64,000 nt of DNA from assembly GCF_006715095.1 (NCBI RefSeq), contig NZ_VFMO01000001.1, forward strand, positions 3,038,001-3,102,000, given 5' to 3'. The position numbers were made by a program, and so were the translations under genes. Shown here piece after piece: positions 42,998 to 51,742 of this stretch (position 1 is the first letter of the stretch; every line of letters starts with the position of its first letter). The DNA is from Yimella lutea. GTDB lineage: Bacteria > Actinomycetota > Actinomycetes > Actinomycetales > Dermatophilaceae. Under the pieces are notes generated by a model that saw only the letters and a program-made list of their open reading frames with translations, was not told where the DNA came from and searched no databases.

Positions 42998-43833
42998 GAA
43001 CCGATCGTCCCTTCGGCGATGCGCCCACGCACGGCGTAGAGCTCGGGGAAGAAGGTCTGCTCGAGGGCGCGGCGCAGGAAGGGGACGCCTGCGCTGCCTC
43101 CGGTGCCGCGTCCCATGCCGATGATCCGTTCGACGGTCTTCAGGTGGCGGAATCGCCACAGCTGGAAGTTGTCCTCCAGGTCGACGAGTTCCTCGCAGGT
43201 TTCGTAGATGTCCCAGTACTCGTCGAGCTTGCGGTAGATGCTCGCGATCACGTCGACGAGTTCCTCCGAGGCCGGATAGGGCCGCGACCAGTCGCGGTCG
43301 AGCAGTTCGGGCGGCACCGGCAACCCGCGGCGAGCGAGTAGTTGCAGGAAGACGTCGTAGAGGCTGGGTTCGTGCAGTTCGCGCTCGAGTTCGGCGATGG
43401 CGTTCGTGCGCCCTTCGAAGACCTTGACCATGTCGGGGTTCTTGTTGCCGAGCATGAACTCGACGATGCGGTACTGCAGCGACTGGAAACCGCTCGAGGT
43501 CGCAAGAAACCTTCTGAACTGGGCGTATTCGCTCGGCGTGAGCGTCGCCAGGACGGTCCACTGCTGGCTCAGCGTCGCCTGGATGTGCTTGACCCTGGCC
43601 AGTCGTTTCAATGCCGGCGCCAACTGGTCGGCGGCGATCAGTTCGCGTGCCGAGCGCAGTTCGTGGATGACGAGTTTGAACCAGAGTTCGCTGGTCTGAT
43701 GCTGAATGATGAACAGCAGCTCATCGTGCTGCGGCGGAACGGCGCGGGTGTGCTGGGCGTCCAGAAGGGTGTCGAGGTCGAGGTAATCGCCGTACGACAT
43801 TCCGGATGAGTCGTGGGTCACATCGTGGGTCAC
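42994..43833 (-). CDS. kynA: Tryptophan 2,3-dioxygenase
   Basis: Heme dioxygenase opening the tryptophan indole ring to N-formylkynurenine, the first step of the kynurenine pathway. About 279 residues. Landmarks: MSYGDYLDLDTLLDAQHTRA, HDELLFIIQHQTSELWFKLV with the substrate-facing His, SSGFQSLQYRIVEFMLGNKN, the proximal-heme-ligand region LEDNFQLWRFRHLKTVERII, and GTGGSAGVPFLRRALEQTFF. The start could be GTG 43833, GTG 43821 or ATG 43800; the first gives a short extra leader. Coupled to kynU by a 4-base overlap and divergent from the DUF2330 gene only 24 bases away. Confidence 0.95.
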   Translation of the reverse strand: MTHDVTHDSSGMSYGDYLDLDTLLDAQHTRAVPPQHDELLFIIQHQTSELWFKLVIHELRSARELIAADQLAPALKRLARVKHIQATLSQQWTVLATLTPSEYAQFRRFLATSSGFQSLQYRIVEFMLGNKNPDMVKVFEGRTNAIAELERELHEPSLYDVFLQLLARRGLPVPPELLDRDWSRPYPASEELVDVIASIYRKLDEYWDIYETCEELVDLEDNFQLWRFRHLKTVERIIGMGRGTGGSAGVPFLRRALEQTFFPELYAVRGRIAEGTIGS

Positions 43834-43857
43834 GAGAGCGAGACTACGGGGGCTGAG

Positions 43858-44934
43858 ATGAGATTCACCACGAGGCAGGTGCTTCGCCTGGTGCTGGCTG
43901 CCGTGCTCACGACGGTGACCGGCCTCTTCGCACTCCCGACGGCGGACGCTTGCGCGTGCGGCGGGATGTTCGTGCGCGAGGGATCGAGCCTGACCGTGCC
44001 GACCGAGAAGGCATTGGTGGTGCATTCGGGTGGCCGCACGGACGTGACGATGAGTCTGCTGGTGCGCTCCGAGGTCGGCGATGCCGGTCTGGTGGTGCCC
44101 ACGCCGGCACCGGCGACGGTCTCACTCGCGGACAACGACACTTTCCTCGCCCTCGATCGAGCCACCCGCCCCATCCGCAAGGACCGTTGGCACCTCATCG
44201 GCAGTGACGGCGACACAGGGGTGTCCGGTGCAGCGACTCGAGACGGTGCTCCCGCAGGCAGCGGCGTCCAGGAGCTGTCCAGCATCGATCTCGGTCCGTT
44301 GCGTGCAACGACGCTCAAGGCCGGCGACCCGGCATCGCTGAGGCAATGGTTGAGCACTCGCGGCTACACGGTGCGTCCGGCTGTTCAGCACATCCTCGAC
44401 CAGTACGTCGCGAAGGGTTGGGCGTTCGTGGCGATGCAGTTGACCTCGGCCGGCAGGAAACTCGACGGAGGCATTCCGCCGGTGACGATGAGTTACGCCG
44501 ACAAGCAGTTCGTCTACCCGATGCTGCTGTCGCAGGCAGCGACGATCGACCCGGTCGTGACGACGTATGTGCTGAGTGACCGCCGTGTGCAGCGCACCGA
44601 CTCTTCCGCTCGCTCCACCTCGGTGGAGACGAGGTTCGCTGCTGACATGCGCAAGCGCCGTGGCACCGTGACGGCACCCATCCGGGATGCAGTGGCGAAG
44701 GCGCCCTACCTGACTGTGCTCGAACAGGGCTTCGATGCTCCGCACAAGCAGATCGTCAGCGACTTCACCTTCGGTCGCGCGGCGACGGACGCCGAGCACA
44801 TCCCCGTGGCCTACAACGACAAGTACGTCTTCACGCCGGCGCAGTTCACGTTCGTGGTGTTCGCGCTCGTCGCGATGATGGTCGGCACCGTGGTGCTGGT
44901 CGACCGGCGGCGCCGGACGCGTTCCGCTGCTTGA
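43858..44934 (+). CDS. DUF2330 family exported membrane-anchored protein
   Basis: A 358-residue protein of unknown function. A signal peptide (MRFTTRQVLRLVLAAVLTTV, then LFALPTADA) is followed by the family-typical CACGGMFVREGSSLTVPTEK. The extracytoplasmic domain includes the VVPTPAPATVSL strand and VQELSSIDLGPLRATTLKAG. A C-terminal helix (FTFVVFALVAMMVGTVVLV) with basic tail RRRRTRSAA anchors it, outside-in. The ATG at 43858 has GGGGGCTGAG upstream. It shares a very short divergent promoter region with kynA; a functional link is not implied. Confidence 0.88.
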   Translation: MRFTTRQVLRLVLAAVLTTVTGLFALPTADACACGGMFVREGSSLTVPTEKALVVHSGGRTDVTMSLLVRSEVGDAGLVVPTPAPATVSLADNDTFLALDRATRPIRKDRWHLIGSDGDTGVSGAATRDGAPAGSGVQELSSIDLGPLRATTLKAGDPASLRQWLSTRGYTVRPAVQHILDQYVAKGWAFVAMQLTSAGRKLDGGIPPVTMSYADKQFVYPMLLSQAATIDPVVTTYVLSDRRVQRTDSSARSTSVETRFAADMRKRRGTVTAPIRDAVAKAPYLTVLEQGFDAPHKQIVSDFTFGRAATDAEHIPVAYNDKYVFTPAQFTFVVFALVAMMVGTVVLVDRRRRTRSAA

Positions 44935-44947
44935 GCAGCGCAGACGA

Positions 44948-44972
44948 CTGCGCCCTCGTACCTCGGGCGCAG
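44948..44972. terminator. Stem-loop between convergent DUF2330 and SIS genes
   Basis: CTGCGCCC pairs with GGGCGCAG around a 9-base loop, 14 bases after the DUF2330 stop and 38 bases beyond the end of the convergent SIS gene. Moderate strength; probably bidirectional. Confidence 0.65.
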
Positions 44973-45009
44973 GGCTCAACCAGCGAAAGTGGGGACGATC
45001 CTTCGTCGC

Positions 45010-46185
45010 TCAGAAGCCGCGGGTGCGGTCGCGCAGGTCGGCGACGTGCGGCGAGATCGACGGGTCGATACCGGTGCCGATGGCAAGGTAGGTCGCGATG
45101 TAGTCGACCATCGCCAGGTGCCCGGCGAGGCGCGCAATCGGATGTCCTTGCGCCGCAACGAGTTCGACGATCTTGCATCCGGCCGCATCAGCTTCTGCCT
45201 TGACCGCGTCGGCGAGCGCGACCTGACGCAGTGAATCCGGGTTCTCGCTCGCGACGTCCCGAAGCATCAACAGGCCCAGCCGGGGTTGGGCCGGCCCGTC
45301 CAGGAACGGGTCGGCGAAGATGTCGGCCTCGCGGCCGGCCGAAGTGCCGTTCCCACCGCCGGCGGTGAACGGTCCGTCGAAGCACGCCACGACTTCGGAC
45401 GCGGCATCGGGAAGTGAGCCGTACGACGCAGGCACGCGAGCCGTCCGGGCCAGCATGCCGGCCGCCCGAACCGCAGCCACGCCGGTCAACGCGCCGTCAC
45501 CCAGGATCATCGGCACCGTCGGAGCAAGCGTCGCGGCGGCCAATTTCGCCGGATTCACGAACGACTCGGACGACGGACGGCACTCCTCCGCCTTCTGATC
45601 GAGCGCCGTCGACGCCTCGGTCAGCGCGTCAGTTGACGCATCGGCGATCCCGAGCTGATGGGCACCCAGCAGTACTGGGGTGAGCAACGACCAGAGCGCG
45701 GTCCGGCTGGAAGACCTCCCACGTCCGACTCCGACGTGAACTCCCCTGGCCTGACGGGTGACGTCTGCCAGCGGTGAATCCTCCGCACCCACGGTCAACA
45801 GTGACGCACCGCGCCGAGCAGCTTCGATGGCGAGCCCGAGCGGACCCGGAGCACGTCCGGACAACGACACCGCGATCACCATGTCGAGCGGTCCGACCCA
45901 TCCGGGGAGAGGAACGTTGCTGCGGCTCGCGACAGGCACCGGCGAACCGGCTTCGGCCAGCACCCGCAGCACATCGCCGACGACCTTCGTGCCACCGACA
46001 GCGGCCACCAGCACCGAGCGCGGACGGGTGCCATCACCGATGCGCTCGATGCCGGCTTCCTGCGACAGAGTGATGCTCTCGCGCACCTGTGCGCCGGCCG
46101 AGGCGAGTGCCCGGAGTGTGTCGCGCGAATCACGCAACGCCAGTTCGTCCGGGTCATCGACCCACGATTCCTGCAGCTCGGGCAT
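45010..46185 (-). CDS. SIS-domain sugar-phosphate isomerase-like protein
   Basis: A 391-residue protein resembling bifunctional phosphoglucose/phosphomannose isomerases (double SIS fold). Landmarks: SVLVAAVGGTKVVGDVLRVL, the sugar-phosphate loop VIAVSLSGRAPGPLGLAIEA, TLAPTVPMILGDGALTGVAA and a C-terminal GHPIARLAGHLAMVDYIATY. In actinobacteria this gene regularly lies downstream of manB and a Trm112 gene, as here, and is thought to take part in mannose-phosphate supply for mannosylated envelope molecules. Catalytic activity of this shorter actinobacterial form is not established, so isomerase is an inference. Confidence 0.82.
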   Translation of the reverse strand: MPELQESWVDDPDELALRDSRDTLRALASAGAQVRESITLSQEAGIERIGDGTRPRSVLVAAVGGTKVVGDVLRVLAEAGSPVPVASRSNVPLPGWVGPLDMVIAVSLSGRAPGPLGLAIEAARRGASLLTVGAEDSPLADVTRQARGVHVGVGRGRSSSRTALWSLLTPVLLGAHQLGIADASTDALTEASTALDQKAEECRPSSESFVNPAKLAAATLAPTVPMILGDGALTGVAAVRAAGMLARTARVPASYGSLPDAASEVVACFDGPFTAGGGNGTSAGREADIFADPFLDGPAQPRLGLLMLRDVASENPDSLRQVALADAVKAEADAAGCKIVELVAAQGHPIARLAGHLAMVDYIATYLAIGTGIDPSISPHVADLRDRTRGF

Positions 46186-46231
46186 GAACCCTCCTCGGTG
46201 CGCGGTGTCCTTCGGCCGGCCGGACGAAGAC

Positions 46232-46438
46232 TCAGACGGTGAAGACTCGTGCCTCGTCGGCGAGCATCACCGGGATGCCGTTCTCGATCGGGTAACCGCG
46301 GCGCTGCCCCGGCTGCTCGCAGTCGCCGGCGCACTGCAGTTCCGCAGCGCCGTCGGGTGCGGTGCCGTCGATCAACTCACCGGTGCAGACAGGGCAGCGC
46401 AGGATCTCGCGCAGCCAGCCGTCGATCTGTGCAGTCAT
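46232..46438 (-). CDS. Trm112 family zinc-ribbon-like protein
   Basis: A 68-residue protein of the Trm112/YcaR family: LREILRCPVCTGELIDG and LQCAGDCEQPGQRRGYPIEN, where CPVC and the CAGDC segment could hold zinc, then GIPVMLADEARVF, the family's conserved end. In eukaryotes and archaea Trm112 activates methyltransferases; bacterial roles are poorly known. ATG at 46438 with GAGGAG upstream. It sits between manB and the SIS gene with short gaps, probably one operon. Confidence 0.9.
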   Translation of the reverse strand: MTAQIDGWLREILRCPVCTGELIDGTAPDGAAELQCAGDCEQPGQRRGYPIENGIPVMLADEARVFTV

Positions 46439-46454
46439 CAGCTTCTCCTCGGGG

Positions 46455-47876
46455 TCAGGAACGGATCGCTGCCAGCGCAGCGTCACGCACTCGTGTCATT
46501 GTTTCATCGTCGGCGGCCTCGACGTTCAGGCGAAGCAACGGTTCGGTGTTGCTCGAGCGGACATTCAGCCACCACATCGGCGCGCCTTCATGGGTGATGG
46601 TGAGTCCGTCGAGCTCGTCCTCGGTGACCTCACCCTGCTCGGCAGCCCACTCGCGGACGCGAGCGGTCGCAGCGGCCTGGTCGGTCACCTTGGAGTTGAT
46701 CTCCCCCGACGCCGGGTACTTGGCGAACTGCGCGATCAGCTGCGACAACGGCTCGTCCTGCTCACCGAGCGCGGCCAGCACGTGCATGGCGGCCAGCATG
46801 CCGGTGTCGGCGAACCAGAAGTCACGGAAGTAGTAGTGCGCCGAGTGCTCGCCACCGAACACTGCATCGTGCTCGGCCATCTGCGCCTTGATGAAGGAAT
46901 GGCCGACGCGGGTGCGCACGGTGCGGGCACCGGTGGCCTCTACGATCTCCGGCACCGCGCGCGACGAGATCACGTTGTAGACGATCGCAACATCGGACGG
47001 ATCCGACCCGTCCGCAACGGCTTTGGCGATCTCCCGTGTCGCCACCAGCGCCGTCACCGCGGACGGGCTGACCGGGTCTCCGTTCTCGTCGACGACGAAA
47101 CAACGGTCGGCGTCCCCGTCGAAGGCCAGGCCGATGTCGGCTTCGTGTTCGCGGACCGCTGCCTGCAGGTCACGCAGGTTCTCCGGCTCCAACGGGTTGG
47201 CCTCGTGGTTGGGGAATGTGCCATCGAGTTCGAAGTACAACGGCACGATCTCCAGTGGCAGCTCACCATCACCGAGGACCGCCGGGACGGTGTGGCCGCC
47301 CATGCCGTTGCCGGTGTCGATGACCACCTTCAGCGGCCGGCCGTCCCGCAAGTCCACCAGGTGGCGCAGGAACTGCGCGTAGTCGTCCAGCAGGTCGCGT
47401 TCGGTGATCGTGCCGGTGCGCGCGGCACCCGACAGCTGGTGTAGATCACCCCGGTCCAGCGTCCACTGCGCCAGGTCGCGGATCTCGGCGAGGCCGCTGT
47501 CCTGTCCGACCGGACGGGCACCTGCACGGCACAGTTTGATGCCGTTGTACTCGGCCGGGTTGTGGCTCGCAGTGAACATCGCGCCCGGCACGTCGAGAGC
47601 GCCGGAGGCGTAGTACAGACCGTCGGTCGAACACAGTCCGATGAGCGTCACGTCGACACCGTGCGCAACCACACCTTCGGCGAACGCGCGCGACAGACCC
47701 GGTGAACTCGGACGCATGTCGTGTCCGATCACGACCGCGGTCTCCTCGGCCGGCAACACGACAACTTGCGCGAACGCCGAGCCGAGCGCTCGCGCCACCG
47801 ACTCGCTGAGCTGTTCGGGCACGAGGCCGCGAACGTCGTACGCCTTGATGAATTCGGACAGATCCACTCGACTCAC
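46455..47876 (-). CDS. manB: Phosphomannomutase/phosphoglucomutase
   Basis: Interconverts hexose 6- and 1-phosphates, supplying mannose 1-phosphate for GDP-mannose and envelope glycans. The 473 residues follow the alpha-D-phosphohexomutase plan: FIKAYDVRGLVPEQLSE at the start, the catalytic phosphoserine loop in GAMFTASHNPAEYNGIKLCR, the metal-binding DGDADRC in LAFDGDADRCFVVDENGDPV, the sugar-binding loop FGGEHSAHYYFRDFWFADTG, and the phosphate-binding RSSNTEPLLRLNVEA. Start chosen at GTG 47876; another GTG at 47867 and one at 47897 are in frame. Upstream of the Trm112 and SIS genes, same strand. Confidence 0.95.
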   Translation of the reverse strand: MSRVDLSEFIKAYDVRGLVPEQLSESVARALGSAFAQVVVLPAEETAVVIGHDMRPSSPGLSRAFAEGVVAHGVDVTLIGLCSTDGLYYASGALDVPGAMFTASHNPAEYNGIKLCRAGARPVGQDSGLAEIRDLAQWTLDRGDLHQLSGAARTGTITERDLLDDYAQFLRHLVDLRDGRPLKVVIDTGNGMGGHTVPAVLGDGELPLEIVPLYFELDGTFPNHEANPLEPENLRDLQAAVREHEADIGLAFDGDADRCFVVDENGDPVSPSAVTALVATREIAKAVADGSDPSDVAIVYNVISSRAVPEIVEATGARTVRTRVGHSFIKAQMAEHDAVFGGEHSAHYYFRDFWFADTGMLAAMHVLAALGEQDEPLSQLIAQFAKYPASGEINSKVTDQAAATARVREWAAEQGEVTEDELDGLTITHEGAPMWWLNVRSSNTEPLLRLNVEAADDETMTRVRDAALAAIRS

Positions 47877-47886
47877 CCGGCGAAGC

Positions 47887-48558
47887 CTAGTGGTCACTGG
47901 AGACGGGGCGCGCGGCCAGTCGCTCGACGTGTCGCTGGTGGTACATCGGCGGCAGGCACCCGGCTCGCACCACGAGTTCGCAGGCGTCGTCGTCGCCCAT
48001 CGCGGCGGCGAAGGCGATCTTCATGTCGACCTCGTGGTCGGGTCGACCGATCAGTTCGATGGGGTCACCTGGACGAACGGTGCCCGGCTCGACCACACGC
48101 AGGTAGACCCCGCAGCGTCCGTGCGTCGTGAATCGCTTCACCCAACCGCGCACTCCGAGGTGGTCGGCGAAGGTACGGCACGGGCTGCGCGGAATCGACA
48201 CCTCCAACAGTGCGGAGCCGATCCGCAGTCGCTGGTTGATCAGCACCCGCTCCAGGTCGATACCGGTCGTGGTGAGGTTCTCCCCGAACCATCCATCCGG
48301 GAACTCCTTGCCCAGTTCACGGCCCCAGTGGTCAAGTTCCTCACGCGCGTAGGCATACACGGCCTTCTGCGCTCCACCGTGATGCTTGCGATTGCCGACG
48401 AGATCGCCCACGACACCGGAGCCGTCCCCGTAGTCAGGGCCGGGCGCGAACACCTCGATCGATTCGTGTGGCAGCTTCACGATCCCCGTGGACCGTCGAC
48501 CCTTACGGGCAAGCGGGGGCGAGGCGACGTTCGTCGACAGGATGCGCGCGGAAGTCAC
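47887..48558 (-). CDS. MOSC domain protein (YiiM-like)
   Basis: A 223-residue MOSC protein, a fold that binds molybdenum cofactor or delivers sulfur from a conserved Cys. Landmarks: GIVKLPHESIEVFAPGP, VGDLVGNRKHHGGAQKAVYA, GWFGENLTTTGIDLERVLIN, and the conserved Cys in VSIPRSPCRTFADHLGVRGW. YiiM-type proteins reduce N-hydroxylated compounds with molybdenum cofactor (family knowledge). The host makes the cofactor, as nitrate reductase is present. The gap to manB is small, but a link to mannose metabolism is unlikely. Confidence 0.92.
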   Translation of the reverse strand: MTSARILSTNVASPPLARKGRRSTGIVKLPHESIEVFAPGPDYGDGSGVVGDLVGNRKHHGGAQKAVYAYAREELDHWGRELGKEFPDGWFGENLTTTGIDLERVLINQRLRIGSALLEVSIPRSPCRTFADHLGVRGWVKRFTTHGRCGVYLRVVEPGTVRPGDPIELIGRPDHEVDMKIAFAAAMGDDDACELVVRAGCLPPMYHQRHVERLAARPVSSDH

Positions 48559-48582
48559 TGCTCCACGCTAGCGGCGGGCAGG

Positions 48583-48921
48583 TCAGCGGGAGCGGACGAC
48601 CCGCAGTCGCGGTGCCTCGTCGGGCTGCTGCACCTCGACGGGTGCGGGCTGCGGGGTGCCCGCGGCACGCACGGCATCGGCGAGCGCGAGCAGGTCGTCC
48701 TGGCTGGGCGCGGGTTCGCTGTAGTCGATCGGCAGGCGCACGACGTCCCAGCCACGGGGCGCAGTCAGGCGGGACGCGTGGTTCGCGCACAGGTCGTACG
48801 CGTGCGGCTCCGCGTAGGTTGCGAGCGGTCCGAGAACCACCGTCTGGTCGCGGTGCACATACGTGAGGGTGGCCACGGCGCCCTGGCCGCAACCGGCCCG
48901 GCAGCACTGTCGCTTCAGCAT
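48583..48921 (-). CDS. DUF3499 family protein
   Basis: A 112-residue actinobacteria-specific protein of unknown function. It starts MLKRQCCRAGCGQGAVATLT, with a Cys-rich CCRAGC motif that with DLCANHASRL may form a zinc site. A conserved YAEPHAYDLCANHASRLTAP segment and a flexible Pro-rich tail follow. DUF3499 genes sit beside manB and the degenerate metallopeptidase gene in many actinobacteria, including mycobacteria, and the same order is kept here. It diverges from the metallopeptidase-like gene at 49041. Confidence 0.9.
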   Translation of the reverse strand: MLKRQCCRAGCGQGAVATLTYVHRDQTVVLGPLATYAEPHAYDLCANHASRLTAPRGWDVVRLPIDYSEPAPSQDDLLALADAVRAAGTPQPAPVEVQQPDEAPRLRVVRSR

Positions 48922-49040
48922 CGCGGCGCACCCGTCTTCATCACGGCGACGACTCTAGGCCCGTCGACGGACATGCTGTGTGTGCCGCGCCGAACGCCGA
49001 CGTCCTGATGTCGCGGTGCGCAGCAATTAGGCTGCGACAC

Positions 49041-49442
49041 ATGACTTCCAACCGCCGCGCGGGCCGCCGCGGACGTGGCATGCGCGGCCCGGTCGCCTGG
49101 CCCCGTGTGCCGGCGATGCGATCGCGCAGCCGACGCTTCGACGAGGTCGTGCTCGACGCCTTCGAACAGGTGTGCACCAAGGCGGAGATCAAGAAGTCGC
49201 CGATCGAGCTGGCGGTCGAGGACGTCCCGCCCAGCGATCCCGCTCCGTGGGAGGATCAGATCGCCCTGGCCCGTGCGTTTCCCGCCGAGGGCTCGCTGCC
49301 GGCCCGCGTCGTCGTGTACCGCCGGCCGATCGAGACGAGGTCCTCCTGCGAGGCCGATCTCGTCGAACTGGTCGATCTGGTCATCTGCGAACAGATAGCC
49401 GGCCTGCTGGGCCTCGACCCGGACGAACTGAAGGACCGCTGA
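49041..49442 (+). CDS. Metallopeptidase-family (Zincin_1-like) protein lacking the HExxH motif
   Basis: A 133-residue protein of the small zincin family (annotated as metallopeptidase family). The family strand pattern is visible: RFDEVVLDAFEQVCTKAEIK, DVPPSDPAPWEDQIALARAF and PARVVVYRRPIETR. The helix that should carry the zinc-binding HExxH reads LVDLVICEQIAGLLGLDPDE, with Cys and Gly in place of both His, so peptidase activity is not expected. This may be general for the actinobacterial members beside DUF3499. ATG at 49041. It overlaps the next gene by one base. Confidence 0.8.
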   Translation: MTSNRRAGRRGRGMRGPVAWPRVPAMRSRSRRFDEVVLDAFEQVCTKAEIKKSPIELAVEDVPPSDPAPWEDQIALARAFPAEGSLPARVVVYRRPIETRSSCEADLVELVDLVICEQIAGLLGLDPDELKDR

Positions 49443-50272
49443 TGTCGGACGCCGCAGCACCACCCACGATTCTTCCCGGACTGCCCACCGTCGGCCGACG
49501 CCCCGTTCTGGTGACCGGTGGCACCGGCACCCTCGGACGCGCAGTCGTCGCCGAATTGGTCCACTCCCAGGTGCCGGCTCGCGTCCTCACCCGCGGTTCG
49601 TCGGATGGTGGAGCCGAGGCCGGCGTCAGCTACGTGACCGGCGATCTTCGCGACGGCTCGGGTTTGTCCGAGGCGCTCGACGCAGTGCAGGCAGTCATCC
49701 ACTGCGCAACCGACGGACGTCACGCACAGGACGTCGACGTCGACGGCACCCGACGGCTTGCCCTGGCCGCGCTCGACGCCGAACCGGCACCTCGGCTGGT
49801 GCACGTGTCGATCGTCGGCTGTTGGGACAACCCGCTGCCCTACTACCGCGCGAAGGCGCAGGCGGAGACGGTGGTCGTCGAGTCCGGGATGCCGCACACG
49901 ATCGTCCGAGCGACGCAGTTCCACGCCCTGGCGGCGCAGTATCTCGGACCGTACGCGGCCGGAATAGCTTTGGCGCCCAAGGGACTTCGCCTGGCCCCGG
50001 TCGATCCCGAGTGGGTCGCCAAGACGCTCGTCGACGTGGCGCTCGCGCAGGACCATGCCACCGGCCCGCTCGAACTGGCCGGCCCGGAGGTGCTCAGTGC
50101 CCGCGAGATCGCCGTCCTCACCGCGCACGTGCGTGGGGTGAAGCTACGTCGCAGCCTTGCCGTGCCTCGGGTCGGTGGTGTGCTGAAGGCGTTCGCGAAC
50201 GGTTCGAACCTTCCCGGGCCGGACGCCCGGCGCGGCGGTTGCACCTACGCCGCCTGGTTGACCACGCACTAG
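49442..50272 (+). CDS. NmrA/SDR-like NAD(P)-binding protein
   Basis: A 276-residue atypical short-chain dehydrogenase. The Rossmann nucleotide-binding loop is VLVTGGTGTLGRAVVAEL near residue 22, followed by RVLTRGSSDG, then VSYVTGDLRDGSGLSEAL and VQAVIHCAT. The usual SDR Tyr-x-x-x-Lys reads YYRAKAQAETVV (Tyr, then Lys four residues on), so an active site is possible. The C-terminal half, with TIVRATQFHALAAQYL, is NmrA-like. It may be a redox sensor or an oxidoreductase; the substrate is unknown. Its ATG overlaps the stop of the metallopeptidase-like gene. Confidence 0.87.
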   Translation: MSDAAAPPTILPGLPTVGRRPVLVTGGTGTLGRAVVAELVHSQVPARVLTRGSSDGGAEAGVSYVTGDLRDGSGLSEALDAVQAVIHCATDGRHAQDVDVDGTRRLALAALDAEPAPRLVHVSIVGCWDNPLPYYRAKAQAETVVVESGMPHTIVRATQFHALAAQYLGPYAAGIALAPKGLRLAPVDPEWVAKTLVDVALAQDHATGPLELAGPEVLSAREIAVLTAHVRGVKLRRSLAVPRVGGVLKAFANGSNLPGPDARRGGCTYAAWLTTH

Positions 50273-50305
50273 TAGAACCGCACACGGGCCGAATCGCACC
50301 GCGGC

Positions 50306-51742
50306 TCAGTCGCGTTCGGCGGTCGACTCCCGGACGGTGGCCTCGACCGCCACCGGTTCGAGCGGACTGACCTCGAGCACGGGCCGGTCCTCGATCTGTC
50401 CGGAGACCACCACCGATCCGCGCACCGACCCGGCGAGGACACGCACCCACACAGAGTCGCGTTCACTCACGTCGAGCCGCAGTGGGCGGTCCTTCTCCAG
50501 GTGCACCCGCCGGGGAGCGCCGTCGTCGGTGACGACGTCGACCGTCGCCGGACGGTCTGCGGAGAACAACCCGAGCGTCGCGCCGGCACCCTCCGGCAGT
50601 TTCGGCAGCGGCGACCCGATCAACGCGCCACTGCTTCGAACGGGAGTCGCCCACCCGATGTCGGAGGTGCCGGAGGTGTTCGCCATCGCCAGTACCGCTG
50701 CGGCCACCGGCTGCTCGGAGGTCACACGAACGGCATAGCTGCCCTTCGGGACATCCGTGAGGGGCACCGCCACGGTCGACTTGGCATCGACATCGGTGAC
50801 TTCGTCTGCGACGACCAGGCCGGCGCTGTCGATGGCCCGTACCCGCACCGAGGTGCCGAGGGCTCCCGGCACCGCCACCCGCACGGTCGGCGTACCCGCG
50901 ACAACCGGGACCTGCGGGAGAACCAGATCCGTTCCGGCGGCTGCGGGCGCGGAACCGGCTTGTCCCGAGCGTGTCTCACCGGTCATCCAGGCGTCGACGC
51001 CGGACACGGCGACGGCGCCACCGCGCGCGACCACATGGACGAAGGCGTTGCTGAGTTCGTCGCCGAAGTCACCCACGCCGACGACCGCCCGGTCGCCGGG
51101 CGCAACGACCAAGCCCTTGGCACCCTGGCCGGCGTCGACGCCACCCCGGCCGAGGACTTCGGCGTCGACCGTCACCGGCGCAGACGAAGGGTTGCTGATC
51201 ACGACACGTCCGACACGTCCGGATTGGTTGCCGCCCAGAGGAAACCAGGTGTCCTTGGTCAGGACGCCACAGGGTGCCATCGCAAAGCCGCCGACGCTCT
51301 GCTCCTCGTCGTCCCAGGACTGAAGGGCAGCAAGACCGGTCGCGGCGCTGCCCGATCCATCGAGGTGGATGCCGCCGGCACCGCTGACACGGTCGCGCGC
51401 AACCTGAACCGGCGCCGTGCGGGTGGGCGGCGCTGCGCCGGCACCGGAGGGCAGGCGGGCGGCGCGGACCGCGCCCTCACCGTGGGGCTTCAACACGCTT
51501 GCCGGAGCGCCGCCGGTGGCGAGGTCCACGGTCTGCTTCGCGTCCTCGTATCCGGGCGTGCCCGGGCGATCGGGGCCGGGGCACACCAGCGTGGTGCTGA
51601 GAGCGGCACTGGCGTTCTGAGCGGCACGGGTGTCGCTCGCGCGTGACCAGTCGGCATCGACGTCGACCTCGGCCGACCCGAACACCACTCCCCCGGCGGC
51701 GGCCGCGACCACGACGGCCCGAACGACGGACAGACCCCTCAC
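50306..51742 (-). CDS. DUF5719 family exported protein
   Basis: A 478-residue actinobacterial protein of unknown function. The GTG at 51742 gives a signal-anchor (RGLSVVRAVVVAAAAGGVVF), followed by a long extracytoplasmic beta-rich part with repeated Ig-like strands (VGRVVISNPSSAPVTVDAEV, SNAFVHVVARGGAVAVSGVD, SYAVRVTSEQPVAAAVLAMA). Two Cys (TTLVCPGPDR, MAPCGVLTK) could pair. It is translationally coupled to the upstream giant glycosyltransferase gene (4-base overlap), a conserved pairing in this group. A role in envelope glycan assembly is inferred from that context only. Confidence 0.85.
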   Translation of the reverse strand: MRGLSVVRAVVVAAAAGGVVFGSAEVDVDADWSRASDTRAAQNASAALSTTLVCPGPDRPGTPGYEDAKQTVDLATGGAPASVLKPHGEGAVRAARLPSGAGAAPPTRTAPVQVARDRVSGAGGIHLDGSGSAATGLAALQSWDDEEQSVGGFAMAPCGVLTKDTWFPLGGNQSGRVGRVVISNPSSAPVTVDAEVLGRGGVDAGQGAKGLVVAPGDRAVVGVGDFGDELSNAFVHVVARGGAVAVSGVDAWMTGETRSGQAGSAPAAAGTDLVLPQVPVVAGTPTVRVAVPGALGTSVRVRAIDSAGLVVADEVTDVDAKSTVAVPLTDVPKGSYAVRVTSEQPVAAAVLAMANTSGTSDIGWATPVRSSGALIGSPLPKLPEGAGATLGLFSADRPATVDVVTDDGAPRRVHLEKDRPLRLDVSERDSVWVRVLAGSVRGSVVVSGQIEDRPVLEVSPLEPVAVEATVRESTAERD

